Positions 47,510 to 59,815 of a DNA stretch of 64,000 bases are shown here, piece by piece (within the stretch, counting starts at the first letter, position 1; every line of letters starts with the position of its first letter). Source of the stretch: Epiperipatus broadwayi (Eukaryota; Onychophora; Udeonychophora; Euonychophora; Peripatidae); the NCBI GenBank assembly GCA_028023455.1, contig JAQFVV010012529.1, forward strand, positions 1 through 64,000. The letters are read 5' to 3'. The notes under the pieces are model-generated. The model was not told the origin of the DNA. It saw only the letters and a program-made list of their open reading frames with translations, and did no database searches. The position numbers and the translations under genes are program-made.

Positions 47510-50218
47510 TGTAAGGATTGCCATAGGTCTCATCCTTATCCTTACAATAAAATGCATTGAACATAGAACTTTAAACATAAAAAAAAAATTAAACATTTGT
47601 GAATGTAATAAGGCATGTGTGTAGATATACACATGTATGTGTTAATTTATAAAATTAATACATCCATCGAACAGTTCAAGTTTATTACATAGAAAGGTAT
47701 GAATAAAATTATATTGTATTTTACACACTGGAAATGCTTGAAACAAAATAATAATGATAAAAGTAATTAATAGAATAAACAGAGCAAAACTCTCCATACA
47801 GTATGACGAAGGCCACAAGCCAGAAACTAGTCTGGGGATATTGGATGAGTAGGCATTAGATAGAGATTTTATGCACAAGCCTTCTGGCATCCATTGATTA
47901 CTCTGTTTAGAACAGGTGAAAATACTGTATGGAGAGTTTTGCTCTGTTTATCAACAATTAATGTGTTAGTATAGGAAATGTGATCATGTGATAATTAATA
48001 GAAGTTTGTTACTAATTTTCATTTTATTAATATTTTAAAATAACCCTTGACAAAACGATGTCATTTAAACAACTGAGAAAGTTTTGTAAAGAAAAAAAAA
48101 GCCAATTTTATAATCTAGTGTTATAATGGGAAGGGGAAAGAAAACCTAATAGAACGTGCTTACAATAACCATGACAACAACAACTTTTTTTTTTTTGATG
48201 GGTGAAAAAATTAAAAACAAGTATAGAAAAAGATATATGCAAGTTTTTCTTTTCTTTATTCTTTAACAACGACAAGTCAAATAATTTGAAATTTATATTT
48301 TGATAAAAACATTTTTCAGCATTTTAAAGAAAGAAAAATCTAATGCACAAGGAAATCTAGAACTGCAAGTTATTTAATTTGATATATATATAAAAACTAA
48401 AACACAAGAATATCTTTATGCCTCCATTGGAATTGAACTTTTATATGATTTATGTACATTAAAAAAAAAAATTATAGTCAGTTGATTGAAACCTAATAGG
48501 CACCAAGACTTTTTATTTTTTGTATAATTCTATTGAACTATTTGTTATAAGATATGTGAAAAGATATTTATTCAAGTAATCAAGCGTCTGGTAATTACAG
48601 AAATATTGAAAGTTTAGACTTAATAACGATTATTATCCAAAGATCAATTTTAATAGTGTTTTTTATTATATAGCTATAACGTGCCAACTGTTGATGAAAG
48701 GAAATAATTTTATATATATATACTAGTGTAAAGAATTATGCAGGTGTGCTAAATAATCATTGTGAAGGATCAAGGCACCTCAGATGTGTTTAAAGAAGAT
48801 GATATACACTACATATATGTGTGAATTCCCACCATCATATATATATATATATATATAATGGTTACCAGATGTTATGTGAAAGTTTTCTAGATCAATTGTG
48901 AAAGTTTCTAAACCAGATGTTATCCAAACTACCTGTTCAGCTTGTGGGAGATGGATAAATTGTTGAAGGCACTACTTTGGAAAATGAGGCAAGTATAAGA
49001 GAAGCTGAAAATTCCCACTCCACAATGAATTTTACCATCTGAAAGAAGATGCTCATGTTACCCAAGATGTCTACAGAATCACTCATAAATTCATGTTGAC
49101 ATGTTATTGTTTGTTGTTGTTGACATGTTAATTTTGTAAGGTTTTCTTTCCTTTATTCTTTTACTTCCATATTTGAATTTTGAGATGAAAGTGCAAAGAA
49201 ATTTAACAGTATGCATTTCATGATGTAAAATGTATTGTTGAAATAAAAGGTATAAATGGTTCTTTTAAAAGAAAAGAGGGACTGAATTATGATAAAACTG
49301 AGCATACAGAGAGATAAGACTTATTCTTTGACAAATTATAGTCACAACATTTTTAGAAACAAAGTTAATTGTTAATAAAACCATATTAACCACTTATTAA
49401 TAAGTTGCATACTAACCATTACCTATAAGTGCATGTAATTAATTTTAATAAATTGATGGCAATTCCAATTTTTCATACATGGTAGTAGAGATACAAACGA
49501 ACACATTAGTTCAAATATATTTACAAGATAATGATTTACATGGTATAATGGTTATATCATATTTATTTCAAATTTAAAGACCAATGTCATTTGTTAGATG
49601 GTATTACTGATCGTAAATCAATATTTTAATACGATGGCATGAAATGCAGATGCTGATGAATACTAATAGTGACATATGATGGATGATATTTTCTTTTCTT
49701 TTTTTTTTGTTATTTTGATGAGATTATGTGGAAGTGGTATGATTCATAGTTATTATGTTTTAAAGTTTATATTTGTCCATCTTAATGTTTTATATTGAGT
49801 TATAATAAATTTGTTAATTTAATTTGATCTTACATCAAGGGTTGTATATAATTTATTTTTTAACACATCACTAACTTTACATATCTCTTTATATGGAAAC
49901 ATACATGCAACACGAACCTAATGTCAAGTCAGTGCTCACATTGGCTAGATATCTTCTTATCATAACTCATACCTGAACAGAGTAGCTACTCAGATTACGA
50001 CTGGGTTTGAATTCTGGGTATTTAACGGATTGAAGTGAAAAGTGGGTAGATCCTGTGAGTATTACCAAATGAAGGGGATTGAGTGGTAGTTAAGATCTAC
50101 TTTGACTATAATGTTGCTGGATCTTTCCAATTCTCCACGGATGGCCGGTTTCTTGTCGCGGTGTATGTAGTGGTGTAGGTTTAGGTAAATGGTTGGGGCG
50201 GGTCGTCCGTCCATTACA
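47510..50218. mobile_element. Unclassified 2709-bp insertion with TGTAA...TTACA ends and ATAC duplication
   Basis: The host LTR is interrupted between ATAC (47506-47509) and ATAC (50219-50222), a perfect 4-bp target-site duplication. The insert begins TGTAAGGATTG and ends CCATTACA, so the outer five bases are inverted repeats with TG..CA termini as in LTR elements. The first 40 bp is an imperfect palindrome (TGTAAGGAT ... ATCCTTATCCTTACA). No terminal direct repeats and no protein motif were seen. The last 250 bp is GC-richer than the rest. It could be a non-autonomous LTR derivative or a DNA element. Confidence 0.75.
47764..48003. mobile_element. Retrozyme-like insertion R3 with 12-bp duplication
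   Basis: The 216-bp insert (47776-47991) lies between perfect TAATTAATAGAA repeats (47764-47775 and 47992-48003). Its ends are inverted (AGAGCAAAACTCTCCATACA and its complement). The ribozyme 3' half is present (GGCCACAAGCCAGAAACTAG, then TCTGGGG), but the CUGA box is cut at the internal junction (ATGACGA), so it should be inactive. It is nested three deep: R3 in the 2.7-kb element in the LTR element. Confidence 0.85.
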
Positions 50219-51441
50219 ATACATAGCAACAATAAAATAGAATAAAATACATCAAATATTAAAGTTAGGTATTAAGCTCTCCTGAAGTTCTATTGGGTAG
50301 TGTTCTATATCTATCAAGATTATTCCTTCCGAAATTAGTTCTTATTGTCTAGTTCTTTCCTTTTTTTATTTACAAAAATTTAAAAACAGAAAGTGCATGC
50401 ATGCTTAATGATTACCTAGGTTTTTCCTTTGCAGTTGTTTTCATTGGCAGTCTGTCTGAGCGCTCATTACCGTCCAGTGGGAGATCACCCCTTTTTTTGT
50501 AGAGACAGTATATCCTCCACAAACTGTCAGCTGGATTGGTCCCTCTCTTTGAATATGATTTTCTTACTTTCTTGCCTCAGTCCTTAGTTCTTCTTTGTTA
50601 TTTAGGTAGATTTTAGGTCATTCATTTACAGAAGCAGTGGTCTATCTAGCAGGTCAGGCATAGCTGTTATTCATCGTGAGTCAGTGGTGAGACGGGTCGA
50701 GTACGAATCCATGTCCTCTTAATGCCACTAGCCACGCACTTTCTTTCAATTCTTTCTTTTTTTGCTACTGCTTCTCTGAATTCTCTGCTCGTAATGATCT
50801 AGATAAGTGTAATTCTTTTCTTACTTTTTTTCTTTTGTCCATTGTTTTGTAAATTTTTAATTAATTCTTACTAATTTCCAATGAACTCTTATCAGTGGAA
50901 AGAATGTATATTTAATTAATGGAAAGAATGTATGTTTAATTAGTCAAACTATAATTATAAAAGAACTTTTCCTTCAGATCCATTCCTCTTTGTTTGTGGA
51001 ATTTAATTAGTCCAACATATTTCCACACCTCTATTTGTACAGCCATATTGTTTTTTATATTATGTATTTCATTTATTTTTTATTTCAAGTTTATAATTCA
51101 TTTTTTCAAGTTTACAATTTATTTTATCGTACTACAATATATAGCTTAAAGAGAAAAAGAGACGCATTTCTTTATGCATCCCCTCCCCTTCTCTTATAAT
51201 AAATCAGAAATAACTTCCAAACATTCAGCTAACTCATAGTTTAAAAAGAGAGAAAGAGACGCATTTCTTTATGCACCCCCCTCCCCTTCTTTTACTATAA
51301 AAAAAATCAAAAGTAATTTTGACACTTAGCTAAATCTCAACCTCTTTTCCTTTTTCTTTTTAAATTTGTAGTGGCTAACTTATCTAGCCTTATTAATAAA
51401 TATATACATGTGGCGACGACTTTATGTGGTCGTCACAGTAC

Positions 51442-53933
51442 ATAAGATGCTTATCTAAGCTATCATTTATAAATAAAAAACTATAACACATGTTCTTAGG
51501 AGTTTTCTCTACTAAATAATATTATTTCTGTAAGTCGTACTGCCACAAACATAATTCATTACACAAAATAATCTTCATATAAACCTTAACCTACATATAT
51601 TAATAAATAAAGTATAATTCTTATAAATATACTCATTTTGCATATATGTATCAGATATCTTATAGCATTTAATTTTAAAGCACATAATTAAATACATAGA
51701 TCAATAAAACATATAAAATATATAATATATTATATTTAAATTATGGATAATAATAATTACTATTAATTAATTAACAATCTGTCTCAAAAATACATTTAAT
51801 ACACACATATACATCTTAGCTTTAAATGCTAAATTATAATAATGCAATTTAAATATACTACCTGTACAATCATTTTATTTTTTGCTTTCTTCTTGTGAGA
51901 ACTTTATTTAACCAAAACAACTATATGTAATAATAAACAAGCATATATGGTAAAATAAGTATATATCCTTTATAATTTAAAGTTCATTTAAACTCTTTTT
52001 AAAATTTCAATAATTTTATAGGCCTGATCTTCGAATGTTTTAAAACAATTAAAATCCTTAGATGCTTTAATTGTGAAATCCCAGAGAATGGAATGAAACT
52101 TAATCCTTAGAGAACAATAGATAATGACGAATTTTTAACTTTTGAATTAGTCATTAATGGTGAGTCTTAGTTATTTTCTTCATTTCTTTATGTGTGGAGC
52201 ATATAGTCAGTAATCTCTTGGAAAGTAACATTCATAATTATAGCAATTCTTAAAAAAAAAAAAAAATTATGAAGAGAATCCATCAGTTTTAAAATCTGTC
52301 TAACAATAAGCATCCAACATAAAAATGTTTATCTAAAAACTTTTAAGTCAACTGTGGGAAATGTAGTATCAGGTGACTTTAGCAGCAGGTACGTGAAAGT
52401 CTTAGCATTACAAAAAGCTTAAACAAAAGATAGCATTCCTAAATAATTTTAAATTTTCATTTCAATAAAATTCTTGTTTCATTTTTGTTCATGCACTCTA
52501 AAATGATGAATACCTTCAGATGTTTTGATTATTCATTTGAAGAATTTAGAGATACATTTGCCACACAGGAAAAATGCTCATCAAGTTCATCCTCCTTCAT
52601 CGTCATAGTTCATGATGCCAAGATGGCTAAATTTAAATTCAGACTTTATGTAGTTTTCCTGTAGATAGTTAGCAATGAAAGATTCCTCTTGGGTAGATAT
52701 ATTTATAGATTATAGTCATATGATCAATTCAATCATCATCTTCATTCAAATTTTCTCAATCTTTTAGTATTTTACGTAAAATCTTGATCCAGTGTCATGC
52801 ATTCAAGATCTGATATCTGTCAGATAATGTTTAGAAGAAATCTTATTCTTAGCATACAATACAGTGAAAAACATTTTAAAATTACAAATAATATTTTAAA
52901 ATATATTTTAAATAAAATATTAAATCTTTTAATAAAATTGATATATACATTATAATGTTAGAATAAATATTTATCTTACAAATATTAAAATAAATCATTT
53001 TGTTTTATTTACTTCTCTCACTGTAAATTATATTTTATTACAAATAATAATTTTATTTAAATATTTTAAATACTATTCCTTTAAATTTAAATTATATTAA
53101 AGAAACACAAACATTTGTACATGCACATGCATATTCAAATATTACATTAAAAGTTTATGTCAATATTAAGTATAGTTTTAATTTTATGCATACAATAATA
53201 TAAGTATTGCTTTACTGATTTTATTTTAATTAATTTATTCATATATTGACAGTATTGTGTATTTTTATTAATGTAGTGTTCTTTTAAAAGCTAAATTTAT
53301 GCAAGCGTGTGTTTATAATTAAATATAAAATCGCAATTTTTAAAATTGCTACAATTATTTTAAAACGCTATTAAAAAAATACATGACATCTTTAATTTTG
53401 CTTCATAAGATAACTAAATCTATAATGTCAATATTAACTTAATAATAATGATAATAGTATTAATAATAGTAATAATAGTATAGTAATAATAATAAGACAA
53501 TAAAATTTTTTGAAGTTATATTTATTATTATTAATTTAGGCATACCAAATAATTATCACAATATATATATAATTCAGTGAATTATTGCTCATGAGTTAAA
53601 ATGACAAAATTGATCTGTGATCCAAGGACTTTGCATTGCACCAAGTCATACAGAGCACATGTATAATTAAATATATAGAGAATAAACAATAAATTACATT
53701 TGGATAAAATAGTTGCAAACATTTGTAGTAATTTCCAATTATAGATGAAAATGTTTTGCATTCTGGTGAATATATTAAATAAAATAGGTGAGAGAATATG
53801 GTAGTCCATTCTGTAATATTTTGTATCTACTATGACTATTATTTAGACACACATCAATTTTTCTATTGTAAAGCATTTCAGTAAATATATTGATGGTTTT
53901 CCTTATTTAAGGTGTTGTGTTTATATATGAAAT
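51442..53933. other. Intron sequence, no gene seen
   Basis: Very AT-rich. Contains an ATA/ATT-type microsatellite near 53445-53500. No exon, transposon or RNA motif is convincing here. Confidence 0.5.
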
Positions 53934-54058
53934 ATGATTAAATATTTTTTTTCATATATATAACATCTGCCGGGACGTGAACTTGCATGGCGGCTGCGAT
54001 ACCTCTCGGCTAACAACGCAAAACATGATTAAATATTTTATTCATGAATATATAACAT
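53934..54058 (-). other. tRNA-like fragment between 33-34 bp direct repeats
   Basis: A GC-rich segment (53967-54021) sits between direct repeats ATGATTAAATATTTT...ATAACAT at 53934-53966 and 54025-54058. On the minus strand it contains TTAGCCGAGAGGT, close to a tRNA A box (TRGCNNAGNGG), and AAGTTCACGTCC, close to a B box (GGTTCGANTCC), about 20 nt apart. The arms do not fold into a proper tRNA, so it is a pseudogene or SINE-head fragment. Confidence 0.4.
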
Positions 54059-54325
54059 ATTTACAAATATATACAATATTGTTTGCTATATTGTATGCCT
54101 AATATGTTGGCTTGATACAGCATTTGGTTGCCGTGCAACTATTAACATAAGAGACTTCTGATGCCTTTCTAGGCTTACCTAAGACTTTCAACTGTGCAGC
54201 AGCAGCTTTCCTTGTATGTAGGTATAGTAACATTTCTGTTTTGTGGAACTTGCCTTGTGTCTAGTTTATGATCTAGCAGTTTGCCTCACTGCTTTAGTCA
54301 TATAGTGACAACAGGTATACCGTTG

Positions 54326-55570
54326 TTTAGCTTTAATGATTTGCTGTTGTTTATCTCCAAATGAATTAACTATTTATAGCCAGATCTCTTTCCATTGGCC
54401 TGTTTAAATTATTGAATATATCTTCTTATCTATTCATATATCCATTGGTCAATAGTGATAAATGCTCAATCAAGATAAGATAGAATCTGGAGTACTCCAT
54501 TAGTTGAAGATGAGATATAACATTCCCTTCCCTTTTAGCCCTGGAGAATGTAGTCATTTAGATGCTTTGGAAAATATCTTCATCACTTTCTGGCTTAATC
54601 ACAGTTCAGTGATATCATCAACAAATTTGGTACCTTGAATTTTGTACACTTATTAGGCTGGAGATTCTTCATAGTTGGTTGGTGATGTATACTTCAATCT
54701 TAGTTGGTTCCTGTGCCTGTGGTGCTGCTGTCTATCAGCCATTTAAATAATCACTGTTTGAAATCTTTTTAATTTGATCATACCTTCTGGAACCCATTTG
54801 GTAGTTCCACTGCATATGTGACATAGAACTTGGGTGCTTACCTGCATTATATTACTTCTATTTTCAATTTTTTTAAAAGAAGAATTAGGTTGATAATTGA
54901 TAAGTGAATTTTTAGATCTCTGTTAAAGAGTAATTCAGCTGATATTTTTCCAGGGTCTGTGCATGATATAGAATGCTATGTTAAAAGTATTCTAGAAATA
55001 CAGGTGTTCCATCTACCTATACCATTAGAGTGGAATGATCGGCTGAACACTAGTTCAATGCTATTGGTTCAAAATTGTCTAAATATAGCTGATGTAAAAG
55101 TTGTGTCATTATCTAAAACTATAGTTTTAGGCAGGCCATGGATAACAAATGGTTTCCTAAGAGCATCAATACTTTATACAAACTGGAGTGATGATATTTC
55201 TATGAGTAATCAACAATAATTAATAAGAAATTCCCTCTCTATGGATCAGCATGGTCAACAAAAATTCTGGTCCAGGCATCTTCAAGTTCAGGCCACTGAT
55301 CAATTTTGGTCTTTGCTGGTATGTTTTGGTTCACTTTATAATGGTAGCAGTAATGAACCTTAAACTCAAAATGGACTGCCTATTTATTGCCAGATCTCTT
55401 TCCACAATGAAAGCAATCAGATTCATTGAGCATCATCACTTATTGGCCTGTTTCTGCTATTGTATATATCTTATCTATTTATATATCCATTGGTCAGTAA
55501 TAATGAATGCTCAATCTGATTAAGATAGCATCCAGATTAGTCCATTAGCTGAAGATAAGTTGAGATATAA
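54326..55570. repeat. Diverged direct duplication with a LINE-like remnant between
   Basis: A block at about 54361-54516 (GCCAGATCTCTTTCC, TATATCCATTGGTCA, TCCATTAG.TGAAGAT) recurs at about 55390-55570, the second copy with an extra internal segment. Between them, on the plus strand at 54959-55219, an open frame contains LSKTIVLGRPWITNGFLRAS, which resembles the PW-I-T-x-G-I/L segment found between endonuclease and RT in CR1/jockey-type LINEs. The whole may be a degraded LINE copy. Confidence 0.45.
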
Positions 55571-57610
55571 TGTAAGGATTTAAGAAATTTTTACAATATT
55601 TTTCTGAACAAATCATAAGATAGTACCCATTTTTAATTTATTTTGTGAAATCTTTTTCAACATAAGTGCTTAGCTTCTTCCTAGCCTAAACCTAACTACT
55701 CTACTTACAGTTGGATAGCACCATACTATTGACAAAATTCTTGTTAATATGATTGATTAAAATAACTTTTAGAGAACGCATAATAACAATAATGGGCAAT
55801 CATTTTTTGGATCACTGGTGGGCTTATTTGTTTTAAGACTGCTATAGTTTGATTTTATACTGAATTTTTGGAATAGTTTCATTATGAATAATGTTGCAGC
55901 TTATTTTTATCAATTATGTTTTGATTTTAGATACTAAATTTTTTTATATGCTATCTGTTCCTGGGATTAAAAAAATCAAGAGCAAGTTCAAGTTGACCAG
56001 TACCTACTGATTTTATTAAAATATTAAAAAAACATTTTGAAAGAAAAGCTTGAAATTCTGCTTTAATCATGATTTTTCTTATTCTATCAATCTTGGTTTT
56101 AGAAGTTTGATATATAATACTAGCAATCACCTTAGCAATGATAGTAATAGTTCTTTTAAAAGTGCTTTTACAACCATTAAGCTTATACAAAAGAAATCAG
56201 TCTTTTTAATTAGATCTTGTAAAGTTTTGTTTTTCCATAATCTCTTTCCACTTTTTTTTTGTGCTAATATTATGCAGTGATTTAATAAATTTGCCAAAAC
56301 TTGTTTTGACTTCGCAAGAGATTCTTCCCAGAAATAGAAAAGTCTCTCAATAAGGATCTGAAAAGTTTGGAAATCTTTTTCAGAGATAGGGTCATACTCT
56401 TAATTCAGCAAACAAAGTATGTCCAACTTTTCATTTAAATAACAGGGAAATATTAATTTGAATATAACCTTTCACAACAATAGACTGAAATACAATCCTT
56501 ATTTTCCTTAGCACTAGCATTTCTATTGTTAAATACTTTGTGCAATCTGGAGGGGAAAATGTCCATATTACACTTCCATATACTCAATTAAATATTAACA
56601 TGACAAATATTACCAGACAATCAAGTCTACTTCTTTATCCTGGATTTGTTTTTTTCATATATTTCTCCATAAATATTAAAGTTGCCTCATAGAAAATGTT
56701 ATCTAATCAAGTATATAGAGCCAAAGAAAAAAGGCATAACTTCTTATGAGATCCTAAACAAATTTATTTTTCCAGTGCAACAGTAAAACCAACTGCATTT
56801 GATCTTCATAGACATTACTAAAGTCTCATATTTCAAATTCAAGACAACACATGATCATTGTGTTTATCTGCTTTATAAATAAAACTTAATAGGCACTAAC
56901 ATTGCAGATCCCCTACCTTACTGGAAACACTTGGATTATGTGCGTGAACCCCAATGAAGGATTTATCCCCATTGGATAGCGACCAGATCTAGCCAATCAG
57001 GCAAAGAATCTAGAATAGTCCACTTCTAAAGGCAAGGTCAAATATGACAGACATATATAAATGTGAACAAGCATACAGTTAAAAAAGATTGTCAAATCTA
57101 TGGCTATAGTAGCAGAATATAAAGTCTTAATAAAACCACTAGTAATTCTATCTCCTGGTTGGAACATATTCAGATTCTTTTATAATATTTTGTTGATAGC
57201 TAAAAAAATATCTTAAAAAAAAAAAAAAATTCATTTGTTAACTAAATAAAAATATTTATAAAACTAAATTAATAATTCAATGTGGTAAGAAATGATATAA
57301 TATAGTCAAAAAATCATACACCAATAACATATATAAGACATCACATCATTAAAAAAATATTTTAAATATATTTTTTAGATTAATGCATGTGGAGTAGCCA
57401 TGGTTAATACTGAAACAAATAAAAAAGTTGAATAGAATATATTTTCTCTTCATACAAAACATAGAAAATAATATCAATAAACATTTCCAGATATGCATAA
57501 TATGTAATCAAAACATTAATTCTTTAATTCCTTTTAAAAAAAGTAAATTAAAAATTTTGTTTTACATTTATGAATGTAAATTTTATTAAAGCAAAAAATG
57601 TATACTATAC
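55571..57610. other. Intron sequence, no gene seen
   Basis: AT-rich. Overlapping open frames near 55951-56280 on both strands have no recognisable domain. A GC-richer patch lies at 56930-57040 with no identified motif. Confidence 0.45.
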
Positions 57611-57687
57611 CTGTTGGATGAGTCTATTTGCTTCTTTTTCATCATCTTCATTATCTTCACTGCTATAACCATCAACATCAAAATTTA
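57611..57687 (-). CDS. ZFYVE19: ZFYVE19/ANCHR internal exon (exon a, most upstream found)
   Basis: This 77-nt exon lies between acceptor GTCTTTTAAAG and donor GTATAG. Two bases complete a codon from a previous exon (so that intron is phase 1). The exon then encodes NFDVDGYSSEDNEDDEKEAN followed by RLIQQ and ends in phase 0, matching exon b at 37915-38013. The acidic serine-rich segment followed by an EANRLIQQ-LIAE helix is the kind of linker found between the FYVE and B-box ends of ANCHR proteins. Intron 1 downstream is about 19.6 kb. Upstream exons, including FYVE, were not found to the right. Confidence 0.78.
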
Positions 57688-58983
57688 CTTTAAAAGACAA
57701 AATATCATATTTAAAAAACACATTGCAGAAAAATACATTATTTCTATCTATATTATGAATGGATGCACAGTAAATTTATTTACCAAAAATATATGACGCA
57801 TAATTATTTTGAATTATTATAATAATATATATATATAAAATAAATAATTTATACAGAAGTACTTATGATTACTTAAATATTATTCATTATCAACTGAAAT
57901 TATATAAACAAAAAACAAATGTCATATGAATATTCAGGAACTGTGTATTTCAGTATTATCATAATATCTATTTATTACAGTCTTTAGAAATTGAATTATA
58001 AAAGTTGATTCTATTTTTTCACTTTTTAGTGTCTTTCTTCGTGTAATATTTTTGTGTGATCCGAATTGAAGTTAAAGTTACAAGATTTTTCATGATTAAA
58101 AGAAATTGAAGTAATATTAGATTGATTATTATGATATTTTTTGTTATAGAGCTATTGTGCAGTGCCATGTTGATTTTCTAGATTAATTTCTCTAGTCTGC
58201 TATATGCAGGTTTCATGAACTGTTGAACTGTGCCATTCTGGAATATATAGAGTCTATATTGACATTAAACCAATATTGCCATTTAAATTGTTATTAGAAA
58301 TAAATACATGACACCAAAAGAAACTTAACAATGCCTTAAATGTACAACTAACTTGCTTGCTGGTTATTCACATTTCAAACTCAACAGTGATTACAATTAG
58401 AAAATCTTCTTGCAGTCTCTAATTTATCATATCTTTCTGTATGGCTTCTCTCAGTGTGCACAAAAACAATTTACTACTACTGCACACACACACGATTGAT
58501 TCTGCAGTTATTATTCCTCTACTTAATTATGTTTAATTTGCATAATTGATCTGATCTGCTTAATTAGCATTATTTACTTATTAGCAAACTTTTGTACAAT
58601 CAGCATATATGCATTACTAATTTTCTGGAGTGTAACTTTATTAGGGTTTTTCTTTATTTACTTTCTGCTTGACTATTATATACACAAAATTTTTTATTTA
58701 TAATACTTTCCAAAAAATATATGCATGTATATAGTTTTTAGTCTGACATTGTAGTTTGAAATAATGACAATTGTGCTTTAAATCAAATGGTTTGCTGTTT
58801 TGAATTTTGGCACAAAACATGAATTATCTATCGAAATATTTTGTTTATGTAAAAAAATCACTAGAAGGGAACACAGATGCCTTTAATCTCAAAACAATGG
58901 TATTTAATAAAATATACTGCAGTAAAAAGTCAATTAACAAGAGAAGTTCCCATTATACAAGCACTTATAAACACAAGTTATTA
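57688..58983. other. No gene seen
   Basis: AT-rich, presumably intron of ZFYVE19 upstream of exon a. Cysteine-rich FYVE-like sequence was looked for on the minus strand and not found. Confidence 0.45.
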
Positions 58984-59176
58984 GATATATCATATATTAG
59001 GACACTCCAAGGTTAAAATGATAGTTGCATTAAAAAATCGGTTTTAATCTAATCATATCCACACACACAAAAAAAAATTGATATATCATATATTAGGACA
59101 CTCCAAGGTTAAAATGATAGTTGCATTAAAAAATCGGTTTTAATCTAATCATATCCACACACACAAAAAAAAATTG
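58984..59176. repeat. Tandem duplication, 96-bp unit, 2 copies
   Basis: ATATATCATATATTAGGACA through ACACACACAAAAAAAAATTG is repeated exactly with a 96-bp period (GACACTCC at 59001 and 59097). Identity is essentially complete, so it is recent. Confidence 0.93.
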
Positions 59177-59399
59177 ACATTTGTTCTTTAGAAGTATCTA
59201 TTATACAGCAACTATTAAAAACTAAATTGCTAATTTGATTCTCATGATTGTCATGAGTGTAGAATTCATTTAAAAATACATTATGGATATAAGTAAAATT
59301 ATTATTGGGTTCAATAAAAAAAAAAATCACAACTGCTTTTCTGACAATGAATTTTATTATTAGTGATTTAATTAAAATGAAGAGTGTTTTTTTCTGCTT

Positions 59400-59815
59400 G
59401 GCAGAATAATAAATTAAATGTGGAAGTTCATAATAAATAAAAAGATCTAAAGGTAGAAATTAAACAATTGACAAGAAGTGTTAAAAATAATTGGTGGATT
59501 AAAATTGCAAAGAAGATACAGACATTCACTGATTGTTGTCATTCTAGACCTTTTTTGATGTAATAAAAGCAGCATTTAGATCTAAAAAACAGTATCACAG
59601 TCTTATTAAATCCAGAAATACTTTCTTAAAAGATGACAATGATATTTTGAACAGTTGGGAGGAATATTTCAATTATCTTTTAAATAGTGATACAAGAATT
59701 GAGATGATGATTTTTAATAATATATCCATTTTATTTACTCATTTAGATTTGACAAAGATATCCAGTTTAGACAAATCAAAATGGCTCTTTGTAGTCTTAA
59801 AAATAGAAAAGCTAC
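59400..59815 (+). pseudogene. RTE-like LINE linker region, interrupted by a Gypsy LTR
   Basis: A mostly open translation contains VKNNWWIKIAKKIQTFTD, FFDVIKAAFRSKKQYHSLIK, and DILNSWEEYFNYLLNSDTRI. This follows the order of the region just before the RT in RTE/jockey-type LINEs (KxWWxKx..IQ, FY..IKxxYG, ILxRWxEHFxxLLN). It stops at DKSKWLFVVLKIEKAT where the LTR begins (59816), exactly within the conserved LKNGKAxGxD RT entry, so the LTR element inserted here. Confidence 0.75.

Larger units (their letters stand above)
42162..51437 (-). mobile_element. LTR retroelement with gag-like gene only (LARD-like), with a nested insertion
   Basis: Two long terminal repeats, 42162-44117 and 46746-51437 (the latter split by a 2.7-kb insertion), frame an internal region of about 2.6 kb. 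In the minus orientation the LTRs start TGTGACGACC and end ..TTACA. The flanks ATAC (42158-42161) and GTAC (51438-51441) could be a 4-bp duplication with one change. The only coding potential is a coiled-coil gag-like protein. No protease, RT or integrase is visible, so the element would depend on another for mobility. It lies in ZFYVE19 intron 1 in the same orientation as the gene. Confidence 0.82.
46746..51437 (-). repeat. 5' LTR (about 1979 bp without insertion), split by nested element
   Basis: The LTR sequence covers 46746-47509 and 50219/50223-51437. Two tandem units with terminal TGTAA(C/T)GG starts at 46746 and 46823 precede the main body at 46914. The interruption matches exactly one position in the other LTR (ATAAAATAC|ATAGCAAC near 42930). 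Confidence 0.88.

Noticed and set aside
51859-51900. Candidate 39-nt ZFYVE19 exon on the minus strand with splice-like ends (AAATAAAG / CAG-GTAGTA)
   Set aside because: Its only open frame needs an upstream phase that the neighbouring exon at 57611 does not supply; in the required frame it contains a stop. Exons at 57611 and 37915 already join in phase without it.
55951-56280. Overlapping plus and minus open frames of 76-79 codons
   Set aside because: Neither matches a recognisable retroelement or host domain, and both are flanked by dense stops.
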